DNA of 64,000 nucleotides, from assembly GCF_007860125.1 (NCBI RefSeq), contig NZ_SJPW01000004.1, positions 528,372-592,371 on the forward strand. The letters are read 5' to 3'. Made by a program: the position numbers and the translations under genes. Origin of the DNA: Rubripirellula tenax (GTDB taxonomy: Bacteria; Planctomycetota; Planctomycetia; Pirellulales; Pirellulaceae). Positions 16,771 to 27,007 of the stretch are shown piece after piece. Below the pieces are notes generated by a model that saw nothing but the letters and a program-made list of their open reading frames with translations, did no database searches and was not told where the DNA came from. How positions within the stretch are numbered: the first letter of the stretch is position 1; every line of letters starts with the position of its first letter.

Positions 16771-19317
16771 ATGAAAGATAAGTCTATGAAAGCCCTACAA
16801 AACTACACACTCATAGCTACCGCCTTTTCACTGCTAAGCATGATGAATTTACAGGCGGAAGAACCTTACACCCCCGGGCATCCACCAGAGGGAGGCTTTG
16901 ATTCGTTCGCATCCGAATTTATCGAGCGTCATTGTTTCGACTGCCATGGTGATGGCACGGAAATGGGAGGGCTAAGCTTAGATGACCTTGGCCCTGTAAA
17001 CGAGACAAACGCAGGCCTTTGGGAATCCATCTGGGCACAGGTTGCAATCGAAGAGATGCCACCAAAAAACGAAGGGCAGCCTGAAAAAATTGATCGCCTG
17101 AAATTCACTGATTCGATTCTTAACGAATTAGGTAAAACCATGAAAGACAAGGGTGGTTTTCATGCCCACAAAACCCCCAAAAAAGCAAATTTTGTCAGCC
17201 ATGATCTACTCTTCGGAGAACTACCGAAAGATTTGAAACTGCTGCCAACCTCTTCACCGAAACGAATTTGGAGAGTGACGCCACAAGAGCATATCACTCG
17301 GCTCAATGAACTGATTAACACTGAGCCAGAATATGACCCCAAAAATCCAGGTTTAAGAACGCATGGTGACGCTGTGCCACTAGATCACGGCGGTCAACTC
17401 AAGCTCTACTTCGGTGTCGACCGAATCAATAGTTGGCAAGGCGCGACGGTCTCCTATGCAGCCGCCGTTAAAAGCGCACCGGTCGTTCTTGCTGCCGCAC
17501 ACAAGCATGGATTTGAAAATTATGCCCATTTTGCGAGCGTAAACAGTGCCGAATCTACGCAGATCCTAAGTAAAGCGGTAGACATCCTAAAATACATGGC
17601 ATATGGCCCCGAGATCTTGGTTATAGATCCGGATCAAATCACCAATGATCCAGTCCTCTATACCGCAAAACTCGAAGGAAAAAACATTATGGGAAGCACT
17701 GCGTCTGTGACCTATGATGAAAATATTGTTCGCCCTCTAACACCTCTTTACCACCTCCTGAAACAAGAGAAAGAAACGTATTCAGATGCCGAGTTGCAGA
17801 AGGTCATCGAACATTTATTCGAAATGGTAACATTCCGACCCCCAGAGGTTTCTGAGACGAATAGTTATGTGGACTTAATTAAGGAGTTAATTCCAAAACT
17901 TGGACAAAAAGAAGGACTCTTTAGAGGCTTGTCTGCGATCTTCTTAGATCGTGATGCTCTGTTCTATTCTGAACTAGCTGAAACAGGAGAGCCAGATCCA
18001 TTCGGGCGTGTCATGTTACAGGACTGGGAACTCGGTAATGCACTCAATCGAGCGCTGTGTTACATAAAGCCGGATGCGCAACTCCGGGAAGCTATAGCAA
18101 CCGGAAACATGCGCACCAGGGAAGATGTGCAGCGTGAGCTTTCTCGTATGCTCGCAGATGACAGCATTCGAAAACCACGCATCCTTCAATTTTTCAGAGA
18201 GTATTTCGACTACGACCTTGCGGTCTATATCTGCAAAGATGACAAGGCCTTAAGAAAAACAGGATATGGCAAACAAAGGCCTGATCGTTTTCAAGGAAGC
18301 ATGCTCTTTAATCTCGCCAGCACAGACCGTCTGGTTGAGTTAATCCTCGAGGAAGATCAGCAAGTTTTGAAGGAACTTCTGACGACTCAAAAAGTAATAT
18401 TTACCGGAAGCAATAAGTCGTATTACCCCGGAATAAAGATAAGGCGCGCCAAAAAAACACCGTCGAAAGACAATGCAAAAACACCCGGGAAAACAACTTC
18501 AAAAGAGAGAACCTGGAAGACTATAAGAAACGAACTCGAGTCAGATAAAACTCTCAGCATGGACAAGAGAATTGAACTGCTGCGAGAACACCACACACTA
18601 AAATACGGGCACGAAAAAGGGTATCAAGCACCTGAAATCCCGTCAGACGCAGATGCATTCTATGCAAGAGTGGGCCATCGCTCATATGGAACAGGCTCAT
18701 TTAAGCCCGAAAGATACTTACACAGCGCACCTAAAGGGCAACGTCTTGGAATTCTAACACAGCCTTCCTGGCTGGTCTCCCATTCGGATGCGATGGATAA
18801 CCATGCGATTCATCGTGGCATATGGATTCGGGAGCGCCTGCTTGGTGGAGGAATACCGGATGTGCCTATTACCGTCGATGCCCAGCTTCCGGATGAGCCT
18901 GATACTCCACTGCGCGACCGTATGCGAGTAACCCGTGAGGAGTATTGTTGGAACTGTCATGAAAAAATGGATCCGCTCGGCCTTCCCTTTGAGATGTATG
19001 ATCACGCAGGGTTTTACCGGACTAAAGAACTCGGCAAACCAGTTGACACCTCTGGGGAGATCATTGACTCCGGAGCCCCAGAGCTTGACGGTCCCGTCAC
19101 CGATGCTCTTGAGATGATTACTAAGCTCGCGAAAAGCGAACGCGTTGAACAAGTGTTTGTCCGGCACGCCTTCCGTTTTTGGATGGGACGCAACGAGACC
19201 ATTCATGACAGACCCGTCCTCCTTGCTGCCCACAAAGCCTATCAAGAAAGCAACGGCAGCATGAACGCCCTCATTACTTCTCTCGTTACATCTGATGCCT
19301 TTTTGTATCGGAAGTAA
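16771..19317 (+). CDS. DUF1592/DUF1588/DUF1585 cytochrome c protein
   Basis: An 848-residue exported protein of the planctomycete cytochrome (PSCyt/PSD) group. A signal peptide ends near MNLQA; the in-frame ATG at 16786 could be the true start. A c-type haem motif HCFDCHGDG lies near residue 52. The C-terminal half carries DUF1588 ([36 protein letters not shown]), with a second CxxCH, and DUF1585 ([18 protein letters not shown]). It probably moves electrons in the periplasm together with the adjacent DUF1552 protein; the substrate is unknown. A Lys-rich insert occurs near residues 555-580. Composition is AT-rich like the gene before it. Confidence 0.8.
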   Translation: MKDKSMKALQNYTLIATAFSLLSMMNLQAEEPYTPGHPPEGGFDSFASEFIERHCFDCHGDGTEMGGLSLDDLGPVNETNAGLWESIWAQVAIEEMPPKNEGQPEKIDRLKFTDSILNELGKTMKDKGGFHAHKTPKKANFVSHDLLFGELPKDLKLLPTSSPKRIWRVTPQEHITRLNELINTEPEYDPKNPGLRTHGDAVPLDHGGQLKLYFGVDRINSWQGATVSYAAAVKSAPVVLAAAHKHGFENYAHFASVNSAESTQILSKAVDILKYMAYGPEILVIDPDQITNDPVLYTAKLEGKNIMGSTASVTYDENIVRPLTPLYHLLKQEKETYSDAELQKVIEHLFEMVTFRPPEVSETNSYVDLIKELIPKLGQKEGLFRGLSAIFLDRDALFYSELAETGEPDPFGRVMLQDWELGNALNRALCYIKPDAQLREAIATGNMRTREDVQRELSRMLADDSIRKPRILQFFREYFDYDLAVYICKDDKALRKTGYGKQRPDRFQGSMLFNLASTDRLVELILEEDQQVLKELLTTQKVIFTGSNKSYYPGIKIRRAKKTPSKDNAKTPGKTTSKERTWKTIRNELESDKTLSMDKRIELLREHHTLKYGHEKGYQAPEIPSDADAFYARVGHRSYGTGSFKPERYLHSAPKGQRLGILTQPSWLVSHSDAMDNHAIHRGIWIRERLLGGGIPDVPITVDAQLPDEPDTPLRDRMRVTREEYCWNCHEKMDPLGLPFEMYDHAGFYRTKELGKPVDTSGEIIDSGAPELDGPVTDALEMITKLAKSERVEQVFVRHAFRFWMGRNETIHDRPVLLAAHKAYQESNGSMNALITSLVTSDAFLYRK

Positions 19318-19328
19318 GGAATCTTAAT

Positions 19329-21116
19329 ATGATAAAACAATTGTTGATGATATGTACTTTGTTTGCATCGGTCTCTGCTTTCGGCCAAGTGCCGAAGATG
19401 GGCGGCGGAAAGAAGTATGATTGGACGCTCGGATACGAACCGGACAAGATCATCGAGTTCTACACGCCGCTTCCGGATGTGGATCTGAAGCTCCATCTGT
19501 TTTTCCCGGAAGACTATCAGGTCACCGACAAACGCCCGTGCATCATCTTTTTCTTTGGCGGCTCATGGGTGGGAGGCGATCCGGACCAGTTCTACGGGTT
19601 TAGCAAATATATGGCGTCGCGGGGTATGGTTGCCATTTCCGCTCAGTACCGTAACAAAAAGTACAACAAAGCCATTCCGCGCGATTGTGTGGAAGACGGC
19701 CGCGAGGCTGTGCGGTATGTGCGCCAACACGCAGTCGAGCTTGGGGTTGATCCGGATCGGATTGCTGCGGGTGGCGGCTCAGCGGGCGGGCATGTGGCTG
19801 CCGCTGTCGCCATGTGCACAAATCTTGATGCCAATCCCGACAGCCCCGTTTCAAGTATTCCCAATGCGCTCGTGCTGTTTAATCCGGTCTACAACAATGG
19901 TTCAGAGGGGTTTGGCTACAAGCAAGTTAAAGATTATTGGGAGGATATTTCTCCTTTCCACAATATTCGCGAAGGACAACCGCCAACCGTCTCATTTTTT
20001 GGGTCAAAGGATAAGCACACTAGCGTGTCGCAGATCAATGCCTTTCAAGCGGCCATGGAAAAAGCCGGCAATGTTTCAGTCTCCCATATCTATGAGGATC
20101 AGGGGCATGGATTTTTCCATATCTCGAAAGGCGGCCGGAATCTCTTTGAAGATTTGTTGATCAAGAGCGATGCGTTTTTGGTCGAGCAGAAATTTCTGTC
20201 GGGCGAAAACCGGGCCAAGGAGTGGACTGCCATGGCGATTGAACACTATGAGAACACCTCCTTGGCACAAAGAAAGACTGCCAAGAAGAAGCCGACGAAA
20301 AAGCCCACGAAAAAATCGGCGAAGAAGGAGCTGGTCGATGTGTCGGAGGGGCGCCCTGTGGTTCGATTGTGGCCACTGGAGCAGGTCGGCGGTCCGGCGA
20401 ATCGGCTGAAACATGAAGTGACCCGTCGTGGGACTATTCGATATGAAAACGTTAAGGATCCGCACCTGGTGCTCTTTTCTGCTCAACGGGCTGAGCCGAA
20501 TCCTGCGGTTGTCTATTGCCCTGGGGGTGCCTATCAACATCAGACGCCTAAGCCGGAAATCATCGAATGGCTGAACGAATGCGGGGTTACGGTTTTTATG
20601 CTCAAGTATCGGGCTTCTGGCGATCGTGAGGCGGCCTTTGAAGATGTGCAACGTGCGATGCGCCTGGTGCGTCAGAATGCAAAGCAATGGAATATCGATC
20701 CGAATCAACTGGGTGTAGTCGGATCGTCGGCGGGCGGTCATTTGGTGTTGCGCTTGAGCCAGCATCATAATCAACGTGCCTATCCGGAAATAGATGATGC
20801 GGATCAGCAGTCTTGTGAACCGGATTTTGTGATTACCGGTTCGGCGGCCTATTTGTGTGAAAAGGGAACGCAAGAAATTGTGGAGGAGTTCCCAATGAGC
20901 GGCAAGATCGCACCGACATTTATGGTCTATGCGCTGAATGACAAACGCCATGGACACAACAGTGTGGTGTATGAAAAGGCGCTAAGAGCGGTGGGCGGAA
21001 CCACGGAAATCATGGCCTCTGAAACGGGCGGTCACCCGTTGAAAGGTGTGAACTGGTTCACACCGTGCGAAGAATGGCTAAAGGCGCAGGGCATTAAGAT
21101 TAGCCCTGTAAAATGA
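19329..21116 (+). CDS. Tandem alpha/beta-hydrolase (acetyl-xylan-type esterase)
   Basis: A 595-residue secreted protein (signal MIKQLLMICTLFASVSAFG) with two complete alpha/beta-hydrolase domains of the BD-FAE/esterase-lipase type. Domain 1 (about 25-300) has the oxyanion segment FFFGGSWVGG, nucleophile elbow GGGSAGGH (near residue 155) and catalytic His in DQGHGFFH. Domain 2 (about 345-590) has YCPGGAYQHQ, GVVGSSAGGH and a late His in ETGGHPLKG. A Lys/Pro-rich linker (AKKKPTKKPTKKSAKKE, near 315-335) joins them. The likely role is removing acyl groups from plant or algal polysaccharides. It lies between two DUF1552/DUF1592 sets. Confidence 0.8.
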   Translation: MIKQLLMICTLFASVSAFGQVPKMGGGKKYDWTLGYEPDKIIEFYTPLPDVDLKLHLFFPEDYQVTDKRPCIIFFFGGSWVGGDPDQFYGFSKYMASRGMVAISAQYRNKKYNKAIPRDCVEDGREAVRYVRQHAVELGVDPDRIAAGGGSAGGHVAAAVAMCTNLDANPDSPVSSIPNALVLFNPVYNNGSEGFGYKQVKDYWEDISPFHNIREGQPPTVSFFGSKDKHTSVSQINAFQAAMEKAGNVSVSHIYEDQGHGFFHISKGGRNLFEDLLIKSDAFLVEQKFLSGENRAKEWTAMAIEHYENTSLAQRKTAKKKPTKKPTKKSAKKELVDVSEGRPVVRLWPLEQVGGPANRLKHEVTRRGTIRYENVKDPHLVLFSAQRAEPNPAVVYCPGGAYQHQTPKPEIIEWLNECGVTVFMLKYRASGDREAAFEDVQRAMRLVRQNAKQWNIDPNQLGVVGSSAGGHLVLRLSQHHNQRAYPEIDDADQQSCEPDFVITGSAAYLCEKGTQEIVEEFPMSGKIAPTFMVYALNDKRHGHNSVVYEKALRAVGGTTEIMASETGGHPLKGVNWFTPCEEWLKAQGIKISPVK

Positions 21117-21208
21117 TCTTTAACCACCGTTACCCGTCATCGATATCGACCGGACGTCCGCTTGAGCAGTTCTCTGCTCTCAGCGCCGTACCCGCCTTCG
21201 GAGTGTTC

Positions 21209-23266
21209 ATGATCCTGCGCCAGCCAATATCCAAGTTACTCGCCTTATGCCTCGTGCTCGCAATGCCCATGAGCGGCATGGCTGTCGATCACGACACGTT
21301 CTTCACCGATACGTTGCAGCCAACCTTCAAGGAAAGCTGCACTGAGTGCCACGGTCGCAACGGCGAGGTAGAGGGCGACGTCAACCTGCTGAACCTGAAG
21401 AACGTCGGTGACCTGACAGGCGATCTGGAGCTTCTCGAAAACCTGGTTGACGTGCTTGGGGCCGAAGAGATGCCGCCGGAAGACGAACCGCAGCTGGACG
21501 CAAAGCACCGTCAGCAGTTGTTGGCACAGTTGCAGAAATTGCTTCACGAGGTCGTCAGCAAGCAGAAATCCGCCGCGCAGGCGCCCATCCGGCGAATGAA
21601 CCGGTTTCAGTACAGCAACGCCGTCCGGGACTTGTTCGACCTGAAAGTAGCAATCTTCCCGCTGCCCGAGCGCGTCGTCCGGGATTACGGCTATTTCAAG
21701 CCGGAGACCGGCAAGATGCCGGACGTTATCAGAGCGGGCAACCGACCGCTCGGCAAATCGCAGATGAACGAGAAGCGGCTTGCCGACGTCCTGGCGTTCC
21801 CCCAGGACCTGCGAGCCGAACATGGGTTTGACAATCAAGGCGACCATTTGTCGCTTTCCCCGTTGTTGATGGAGTCGTTTATCGAGCTCAGCCGATCGGT
21901 CATCGACAGCCCGACGTTCACCGACAGGACCTGCGGAATCTGGCAGCAGTTTTTCGCTCCGCCGGCGCCCAGTGGAGACACACGCCTCGCCGTCCAGACG
22001 CGGCTTGAGTCGTTTCTGACTCGCGCCTTTCGACGCCCGCCCGGCACCGAGACCCTGCAACGCTTCACCAACCATGTCATGGGCTTGATTGCCGCCGGCA
22101 GTTCATTCACCAACAGCATGAAATCCGCGGCTGCCGCGGCTATCGCTTCACCGCGATTCCTCTATCTCTATGACCGCGCCAGCTCAGCTGACAAGGCTGA
22201 GACGGTTGACGACTACGAGCTCGCGTCGCGCCTGTCGTTCTTCCTTTGGGGAAGCATCCCGGACCAACCGCTTCTCGACCTGGCAGCTGCCGGCAAGCTG
22301 AAGGATCCAACCGTTCTGGCCGGCCAGGTTGACCGCATGATGACCGACAGAAAGCTCAAGCGATTCTGCGACAGCTTTCCATCACAATGGCTGCAGATGG
22401 ACCGGATCATCTCGGTCAAACCCGACCCAAAGCAGCATCCCGATTTCTACTTCAGCGGCGGCCAGTACAACGCTTCCATGCATATGATGCTCGAGCCGCT
22501 GCTTGTATTCGAAACAATCTTGATTGAAGACCGATCGATCCTTGAACTGATCGACGCCCCTTTCAGCTATCGCAGCGAGGCGCTGGTATCATGGTACGCG
22601 GACGGCAAACTCAACAAAGCCAGGCCGGCGGTCAACACTTATACGCGCGTCGCCATCACTGACCGGCGCCAGGGTGGTGTCATGACCAATGCGGCCGTGA
22701 TGACCATGACATCGGGCCCGAAGCGAACGCATCCGATCACCCGCGGCGCATGGCTGGCGACCGTTATCTTCAACGACCCGCCTCCTCCGCCACCCGCCGA
22801 CGTGCCGCCGCTGCCGGAGGATAAGAAGGACACCTCACATCTCACCATCCGCGAACGTCTCGCGGCACACCGCGAACGTGCCGACTGCGCAGGTTGCCAT
22901 GAACAGATCGACCCGCTCGGGTTTGCGCTCGAGAACTACGGTCCGACCGGACTGTGGCGGACGGTCTATGACAACAACCGCGAGATCGACATGAGCGGCA
23001 AGCTGTTTCGCCAACACAAATTCGCCAGCGTTGTCGAGTTCAAAGACGCCATTCTGCAGAACAAGAATCGCTTTACGCGGGCGCTGGTCGGGCATCTGCT
23101 AGCCTTCGCCCTGGCCCGCGAGATCGATGCCACCGACGCCGTGGCGCTGGACCGCATTGTCGAGCAGGCGACGGTCGACGACTACCGACTGAAAGGACTG
23201 ATCAAGCAGGTCGTCCTCAGCGAGTCATTTCAACGCAAATACAATCCCCCGGAGGATGACCGATGA
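21209..23266 (+). CDS. DUF1592-family cytochrome c protein
   Basis: A 685-residue exported protein. The ATG at 21209 is preferred (GGAG 5 bases upstream, followed by a good signal peptide MILRQPISKLLALCLVLAMP); a longer frame reaches 21113. Domains in order: PSCyt1 with CTECH; DUF1587 (RRMNRFQYSNAVRDLFDL); DUF1595 (TRAFRRPPGTETLQRF); DUF1592 (ASPRFLYLYD, LASRLSFFLWGSIPD); DUF1588 (RTHPITRGAWL, ADCAGCHEQIDPLGFALENY); DUF1585. A complete family member, GC-rich unlike the homologue at 16771. It overlaps the following DUF1552 gene by 4 bases. Confidence 0.85.
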   Translation: MILRQPISKLLALCLVLAMPMSGMAVDHDTFFTDTLQPTFKESCTECHGRNGEVEGDVNLLNLKNVGDLTGDLELLENLVDVLGAEEMPPEDEPQLDAKHRQQLLAQLQKLLHEVVSKQKSAAQAPIRRMNRFQYSNAVRDLFDLKVAIFPLPERVVRDYGYFKPETGKMPDVIRAGNRPLGKSQMNEKRLADVLAFPQDLRAEHGFDNQGDHLSLSPLLMESFIELSRSVIDSPTFTDRTCGIWQQFFAPPAPSGDTRLAVQTRLESFLTRAFRRPPGTETLQRFTNHVMGLIAAGSSFTNSMKSAAAAAIASPRFLYLYDRASSADKAETVDDYELASRLSFFLWGSIPDQPLLDLAAAGKLKDPTVLAGQVDRMMTDRKLKRFCDSFPSQWLQMDRIISVKPDPKQHPDFYFSGGQYNASMHMMLEPLLVFETILIEDRSILELIDAPFSYRSEALVSWYADGKLNKARPAVNTYTRVAITDRRQGGVMTNAAVMTMTSGPKRTHPITRGAWLATVIFNDPPPPPPADVPPLPEDKKDTSHLTIRERLAAHRERADCAGCHEQIDPLGFALENYGPTGLWRTVYDNNREIDMSGKLFRQHKFASVVEFKDAILQNKNRFTRALVGHLLAFALAREIDATDAVALDRIVEQATVDDYRLKGLIKQVVLSESFQRKYNPPEDDR

Positions 23267-24597
23267 TCACGCGACGCTCCTTTTTACGCGGTGCTGGCGG
23301 CGCAGTCCTCTCCTTACCCTGGCTCGAGAGCCTGGCCGAATCACCCGCCGCGCAGGCACCTCACCGCTTTGCCGTATTCTATGTCCCGATCGGTGTCGTG
23401 CGCCGCTCATTCTTCCCCCTCGAAACCGACAACGAAGTCCCCGTTTTTCGCGGCGCTGACTTTAAGGGAGTGGATGGTGCTGACATCAAGCCCGGGCTGC
23501 ATCCGTTTCCGCTGACGCCGACGATCAAGCCGCTGGAAGGCATGCGCGAACATGTGACGCTGATTACGGGAATCGATCGCACCTTTCAAAGCGGCACAGA
23601 CGTCCATGCCCAATGCGGCAGCTGCTTCCTCACCAGCGCCGCCCCGTACAGCATCCAGCACTCCGCCTATCCGCTGGATCGAACGCTCGACCATGTCATT
23701 GCCGATGAAATTGGCGGCACGACTCCGTTCCGTACCATGGAATTCAGCTGCAACCCGCACAAGGACAACAAGGAGTCGATCTACTTCGACAACATTTCCT
23801 GGTACGCCACTGGCCAGGTCGCGCCGTCTATCCGCGATCCGCGCAAGGCCTATCGCCGAATGTTCGGCACGCAGGAGATCGAGCGCGTGCGCAACATCTC
23901 CGACCTGGTCCTGGACGAAGCCCGGTCACTGAGCCGGGAACTGGGCTACGCCGACCGCGAGAAGTTCGGCGAGTACCTGGAGGCGATTCGCAGTATCGAG
24001 GTCAAGACAGATCGTCTGGAGAAGATGAAGGGTGAACTGGACAAGGTGGACTTGGCAGAGCCCAGCGCGGCACATCTGCCGCGCGGCGAGCACATCCAGC
24101 TAATGGCCGACCTTATGATCGTCGCGCTCCAGGCAGGTTTGACGCGTGTCGCGACCTTCATGATCGGCCCGGAACGCTGGGATACCCCGTACATGTTCGA
24201 CGGCCTGTTCGATGAGCCGATGAGTCATCACAAAATGTCGCATAACCAGCGGCAGTACATCACGCACCTGGAGCAGGTAGATCATTTCCACATGCAGCAG
24301 TTTGCCCTGGTGCTTGAGAAGATGAAGGCGATCAAGGAATCGAACGGCTCGACGCTGTTGGATAATACGCTCATCACCTATGGCTCCGGGCTTGGCGACG
24401 GCTCAACGCATCAGTTCCACAACCTCCCCATCATCGTCGGCGGCGGCGCCGGCTTCGGCATCAAGGGCGGCCGCCATATTCACTGCTCCGACGGCACGCC
24501 GCTGGCCAACCTATGGCTGAAGCAGGCGCAGCTGATGGGCCTCAAAGGCAATCGCTTCGCAGACAGTACCCAGGCAATGCACCAGCTGGTTGGATGA
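23263..24597 (+). CDS. DUF1552 family exported protein
   Basis: A 444-residue DUF1552 (PF07586) protein whose ATG overlaps the stop of the cytochrome gene (ATGA). A twin-arginine signal is at the start (ITRRSFLRGAGGAVLSLPWL). Family blocks include FAVFYVPIGVVRRSFFP, LITGIDRTFQSGTDVHAQCG and LLDNTLITYGSGLGDGSTHQ. Its order relative to the cytochrome gene is the reverse of the first pair (15431/16771), and the two proteins are clearly diverged, so the pairs were probably acquired separately. Confidence 0.85.
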   Translation: MITRRSFLRGAGGAVLSLPWLESLAESPAAQAPHRFAVFYVPIGVVRRSFFPLETDNEVPVFRGADFKGVDGADIKPGLHPFPLTPTIKPLEGMREHVTLITGIDRTFQSGTDVHAQCGSCFLTSAAPYSIQHSAYPLDRTLDHVIADEIGGTTPFRTMEFSCNPHKDNKESIYFDNISWYATGQVAPSIRDPRKAYRRMFGTQEIERVRNISDLVLDEARSLSRELGYADREKFGEYLEAIRSIEVKTDRLEKMKGELDKVDLAEPSAAHLPRGEHIQLMADLMIVALQAGLTRVATFMIGPERWDTPYMFDGLFDEPMSHHKMSHNQRQYITHLEQVDHFHMQQFALVLEKMKAIKESNGSTLLDNTLITYGSGLGDGSTHQFHNLPIIVGGGAGFGIKGGRHIHCSDGTPLANLWLKQAQLMGLKGNRFADSTQAMHQLVG

Positions 24598-24643
24598 TGG
24601 CAGCCCGTAGGAATTCAACGTAGGAATCACTCGAAAGCTCTCA

Positions 24644-27007
24644 ATGAAATACTACATGCTTATTTTATCGACCTTGGTTCTGTTCGCGGGAAATGCGTTT
24701 GCGGCAGAGAAACCGAACGTCGTTTTGATCTTTGCCGATGATCTAGGCTATGGCGATGTGGGATGCTACGGCGCAACCAAAGTAAAGACGCCTGGCATTG
24801 ACAAGCTTGCCGTGGAAGGGCGTCGCTTTACGGATGCCCATTCGGCGTCTGCTGTTTGCACGCCATCGCGCTACGCGCTGCTGACCGGCGAGTACCCTCA
24901 CCGCAGGAATCTCAGCAAACCGGTTTTTCTGAAAACTGGTCTGGTGATTGATACGAAACAGCAGACCGCGGCCAGCGTGATGAAAGACGCCGGATACGAT
25001 ACTGCCTGTATTGGTAAATGGCATCTTGGATTCGGAGATCGTGCTCCCGACTGGAACGGCGAGCTGAAGCCTGGACCGCTGGAGTGCGGATTTGATTACT
25101 ACTACGGCGTTCCGGTCGTCAATAGCCACCCGCCGTTCGTCTATGTTGAGAATCACAAAGTCGTTGGGCTCGTTCCTGATGATCCTTTCGTCTTCGGCAA
25201 GAAAGCGAAGACCCGAGAGTTCTTCGAGAAGATGGGAGTGAACCAGATTGGTGGCGCTGACGCGGCTCATGCGTTGTACGACGACGAAGCAGTCGGAACG
25301 ACACTGACAGAAAAAGCGGTCGACTGGATTAAGAATCGCGGGAAGAATCCATTCTTTCTCTATCTGGCTACGACCAATATCCATCATCCATTCACACCAG
25401 CACCACGGTTCAAGGGAACGAGTAAGTGCGGCCCCTACGGCGACTTCATACACGAACTCGATTGGATCGTGGCCGAAGTGATGAAAACGTTAGAAGCACA
25501 AGGCGTCGCGGACAATACGCTTGTCATTTTCACCAGCGACAACGGTGGCATGTTCAACGTCGGTGGGCAAAATGCCTGGGACGCTGGGCATCGTCTCAAT
25601 GGTGAACTGCTCGGCTTCAAGTTCGGAGCCTGGGAAGGCGGACATCGTGTGCCCTTTATTGCGCGATGGCCTGAAAAGATTGAAGCTGGGTCCGTATCGG
25701 ACGAGTTGATCTCCAACATCGACATGATCGCAACGTTCGCAGCTTTAACGGGCATGCAATTGAAAAATGGGCACGGACGCGACAGCGTTAATGTACTTTC
25801 CGCATTGACGGGCAATCCATCGAAGCCGCTGCGAGATCACATCGTGCTCGCTCCCAGCAGGCAAAGTCATCTGGCCGTTCGCAAAGGCAAGTGGATGTAC
25901 ATTGGAGCGCAGGGAAGTGGCGGATTCACGGCCGCAAAACGAGGCGCACATGCCTTCGGCGGTCCGGCAGCGATCACGTACGCGGGTTATCAGAACAACG
26001 ACATTGAGAACGGTAAGATCAAGAAGGACGCTCCACCCGCTCAGCTTTACGATCTTGTTGCAGATGTGAGCCAAACCACAAATCTCTACAACGAGTACCC
26101 TGAAGTGGTGAAGGAGATGCAGGCCTTGCTGGAAACCTATAAGCCAGTAAGAACGGCAACCCCAAAACTCGCGCCCAGACCTGCCGCGAAAACCGGACCG
26201 AAGAATGTTGAGATTCCTGTAGGGAATGCATTCCCCGGCGAGAAGACCGATTTCAAAGGGTTTGATCTCTACAAAGTGAAGACGGCAAAGGGCTATCTGT
26301 CTGTCGTGTGCCCTAAGGAAGCTGCACCCGGAAAGCCCTGGATGTGGAGGAGTGGCATGTTCTGGAAGGCAATTCCAAAGTTTCACGATGCTGACCTGAA
26401 ACTGGTTGAGCAGGGGTATCATGTTGTGCTTTCTGCGGGGCATGTATATGGACATCCCAAAGGGAATGCTGGGATTGACGCCGCGTATGACCTGCTGACA
26501 ACGGAGTATGGGTTTTCCAAAAGGTGCTCCATGGCATCCATGAGCCGTGAGACGAATGCACTGTTTCGCTGGGCCGCCACCCATCCTGAAAGGGTGGAAA
26601 GTATCTACGTCGACAACGGCGTCCTTAATTTGAGGAGCTGGCCCGGAGGTGCCCAGGTGCCCGGCAGTTCATCCAAGTTCAAGGGTCACCTACCGTCCTG
26701 GGAAGGACTGAAGAAAGCATACGGGTTCACCTCTGATGAAGAAGCGCTCGCCGCCAAAATCAGCCCGATCGACCTGCTGGAACCATTGGCCAAAGCCGGT
26801 GTTCCCATTTTGACGGTATGCGGTTCTAAGGATGACTGTTGTATCTATGAAGAGCAGGACGCCATCCTTGAGCAGCGTTACAAAGCGCTCGGTGGAGACA
26901 TCACTGTGATCATCGAGAACAAGGGGCACTCGCACGGCATGAATGACCCGACGCCGGTCATCGAGTTTATACGGAAGAACAAAAACAGGACGGACAAGAA
27001 TCAATAG
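24644..27007 (+). CDS. Sulfatase fused to alpha/beta-hydrolase
   Basis: A 787-residue exported protein (signal to about residue 20). Residues 24-495 are a type I sulfatase: NVVLIFADDLGYGDVGCYG (DD at 32-33) and the formylglycine motif CTPSR with Cys72, which must be matured by FGE or a radical-SAM enzyme. After a Pro/Ala linker (about 500-525), the last 250 residues form an alpha/beta-hydrolase: PWMWRSGMFWKA, nucleophile region SMASMSRETNAL (the usual GxSxG is altered to S-M-S-R-E), CGSKDD and a late His in NKGHSHGM. The fusion suggests removal of sulfate and acyl groups from one glycan. Confidence 0.85.
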   Translation: MKYYMLILSTLVLFAGNAFAAEKPNVVLIFADDLGYGDVGCYGATKVKTPGIDKLAVEGRRFTDAHSASAVCTPSRYALLTGEYPHRRNLSKPVFLKTGLVIDTKQQTAASVMKDAGYDTACIGKWHLGFGDRAPDWNGELKPGPLECGFDYYYGVPVVNSHPPFVYVENHKVVGLVPDDPFVFGKKAKTREFFEKMGVNQIGGADAAHALYDDEAVGTTLTEKAVDWIKNRGKNPFFLYLATTNIHHPFTPAPRFKGTSKCGPYGDFIHELDWIVAEVMKTLEAQGVADNTLVIFTSDNGGMFNVGGQNAWDAGHRLNGELLGFKFGAWEGGHRVPFIARWPEKIEAGSVSDELISNIDMIATFAALTGMQLKNGHGRDSVNVLSALTGNPSKPLRDHIVLAPSRQSHLAVRKGKWMYIGAQGSGGFTAAKRGAHAFGGPAAITYAGYQNNDIENGKIKKDAPPAQLYDLVADVSQTTNLYNEYPEVVKEMQALLETYKPVRTATPKLAPRPAAKTGPKNVEIPVGNAFPGEKTDFKGFDLYKVKTAKGYLSVVCPKEAAPGKPWMWRSGMFWKAIPKFHDADLKLVEQGYHVVLSAGHVYGHPKGNAGIDAAYDLLTTEYGFSKRCSMASMSRETNALFRWAATHPERVESIYVDNGVLNLRSWPGGAQVPGSSSKFKGHLPSWEGLKKAYGFTSDEEALAAKISPIDLLEPLAKAGVPILTVCGSKDDCCIYEEQDAILEQRYKALGGDITVIIENKGHSHGMNDPTPVIEFIRKNKNRTDKNQ

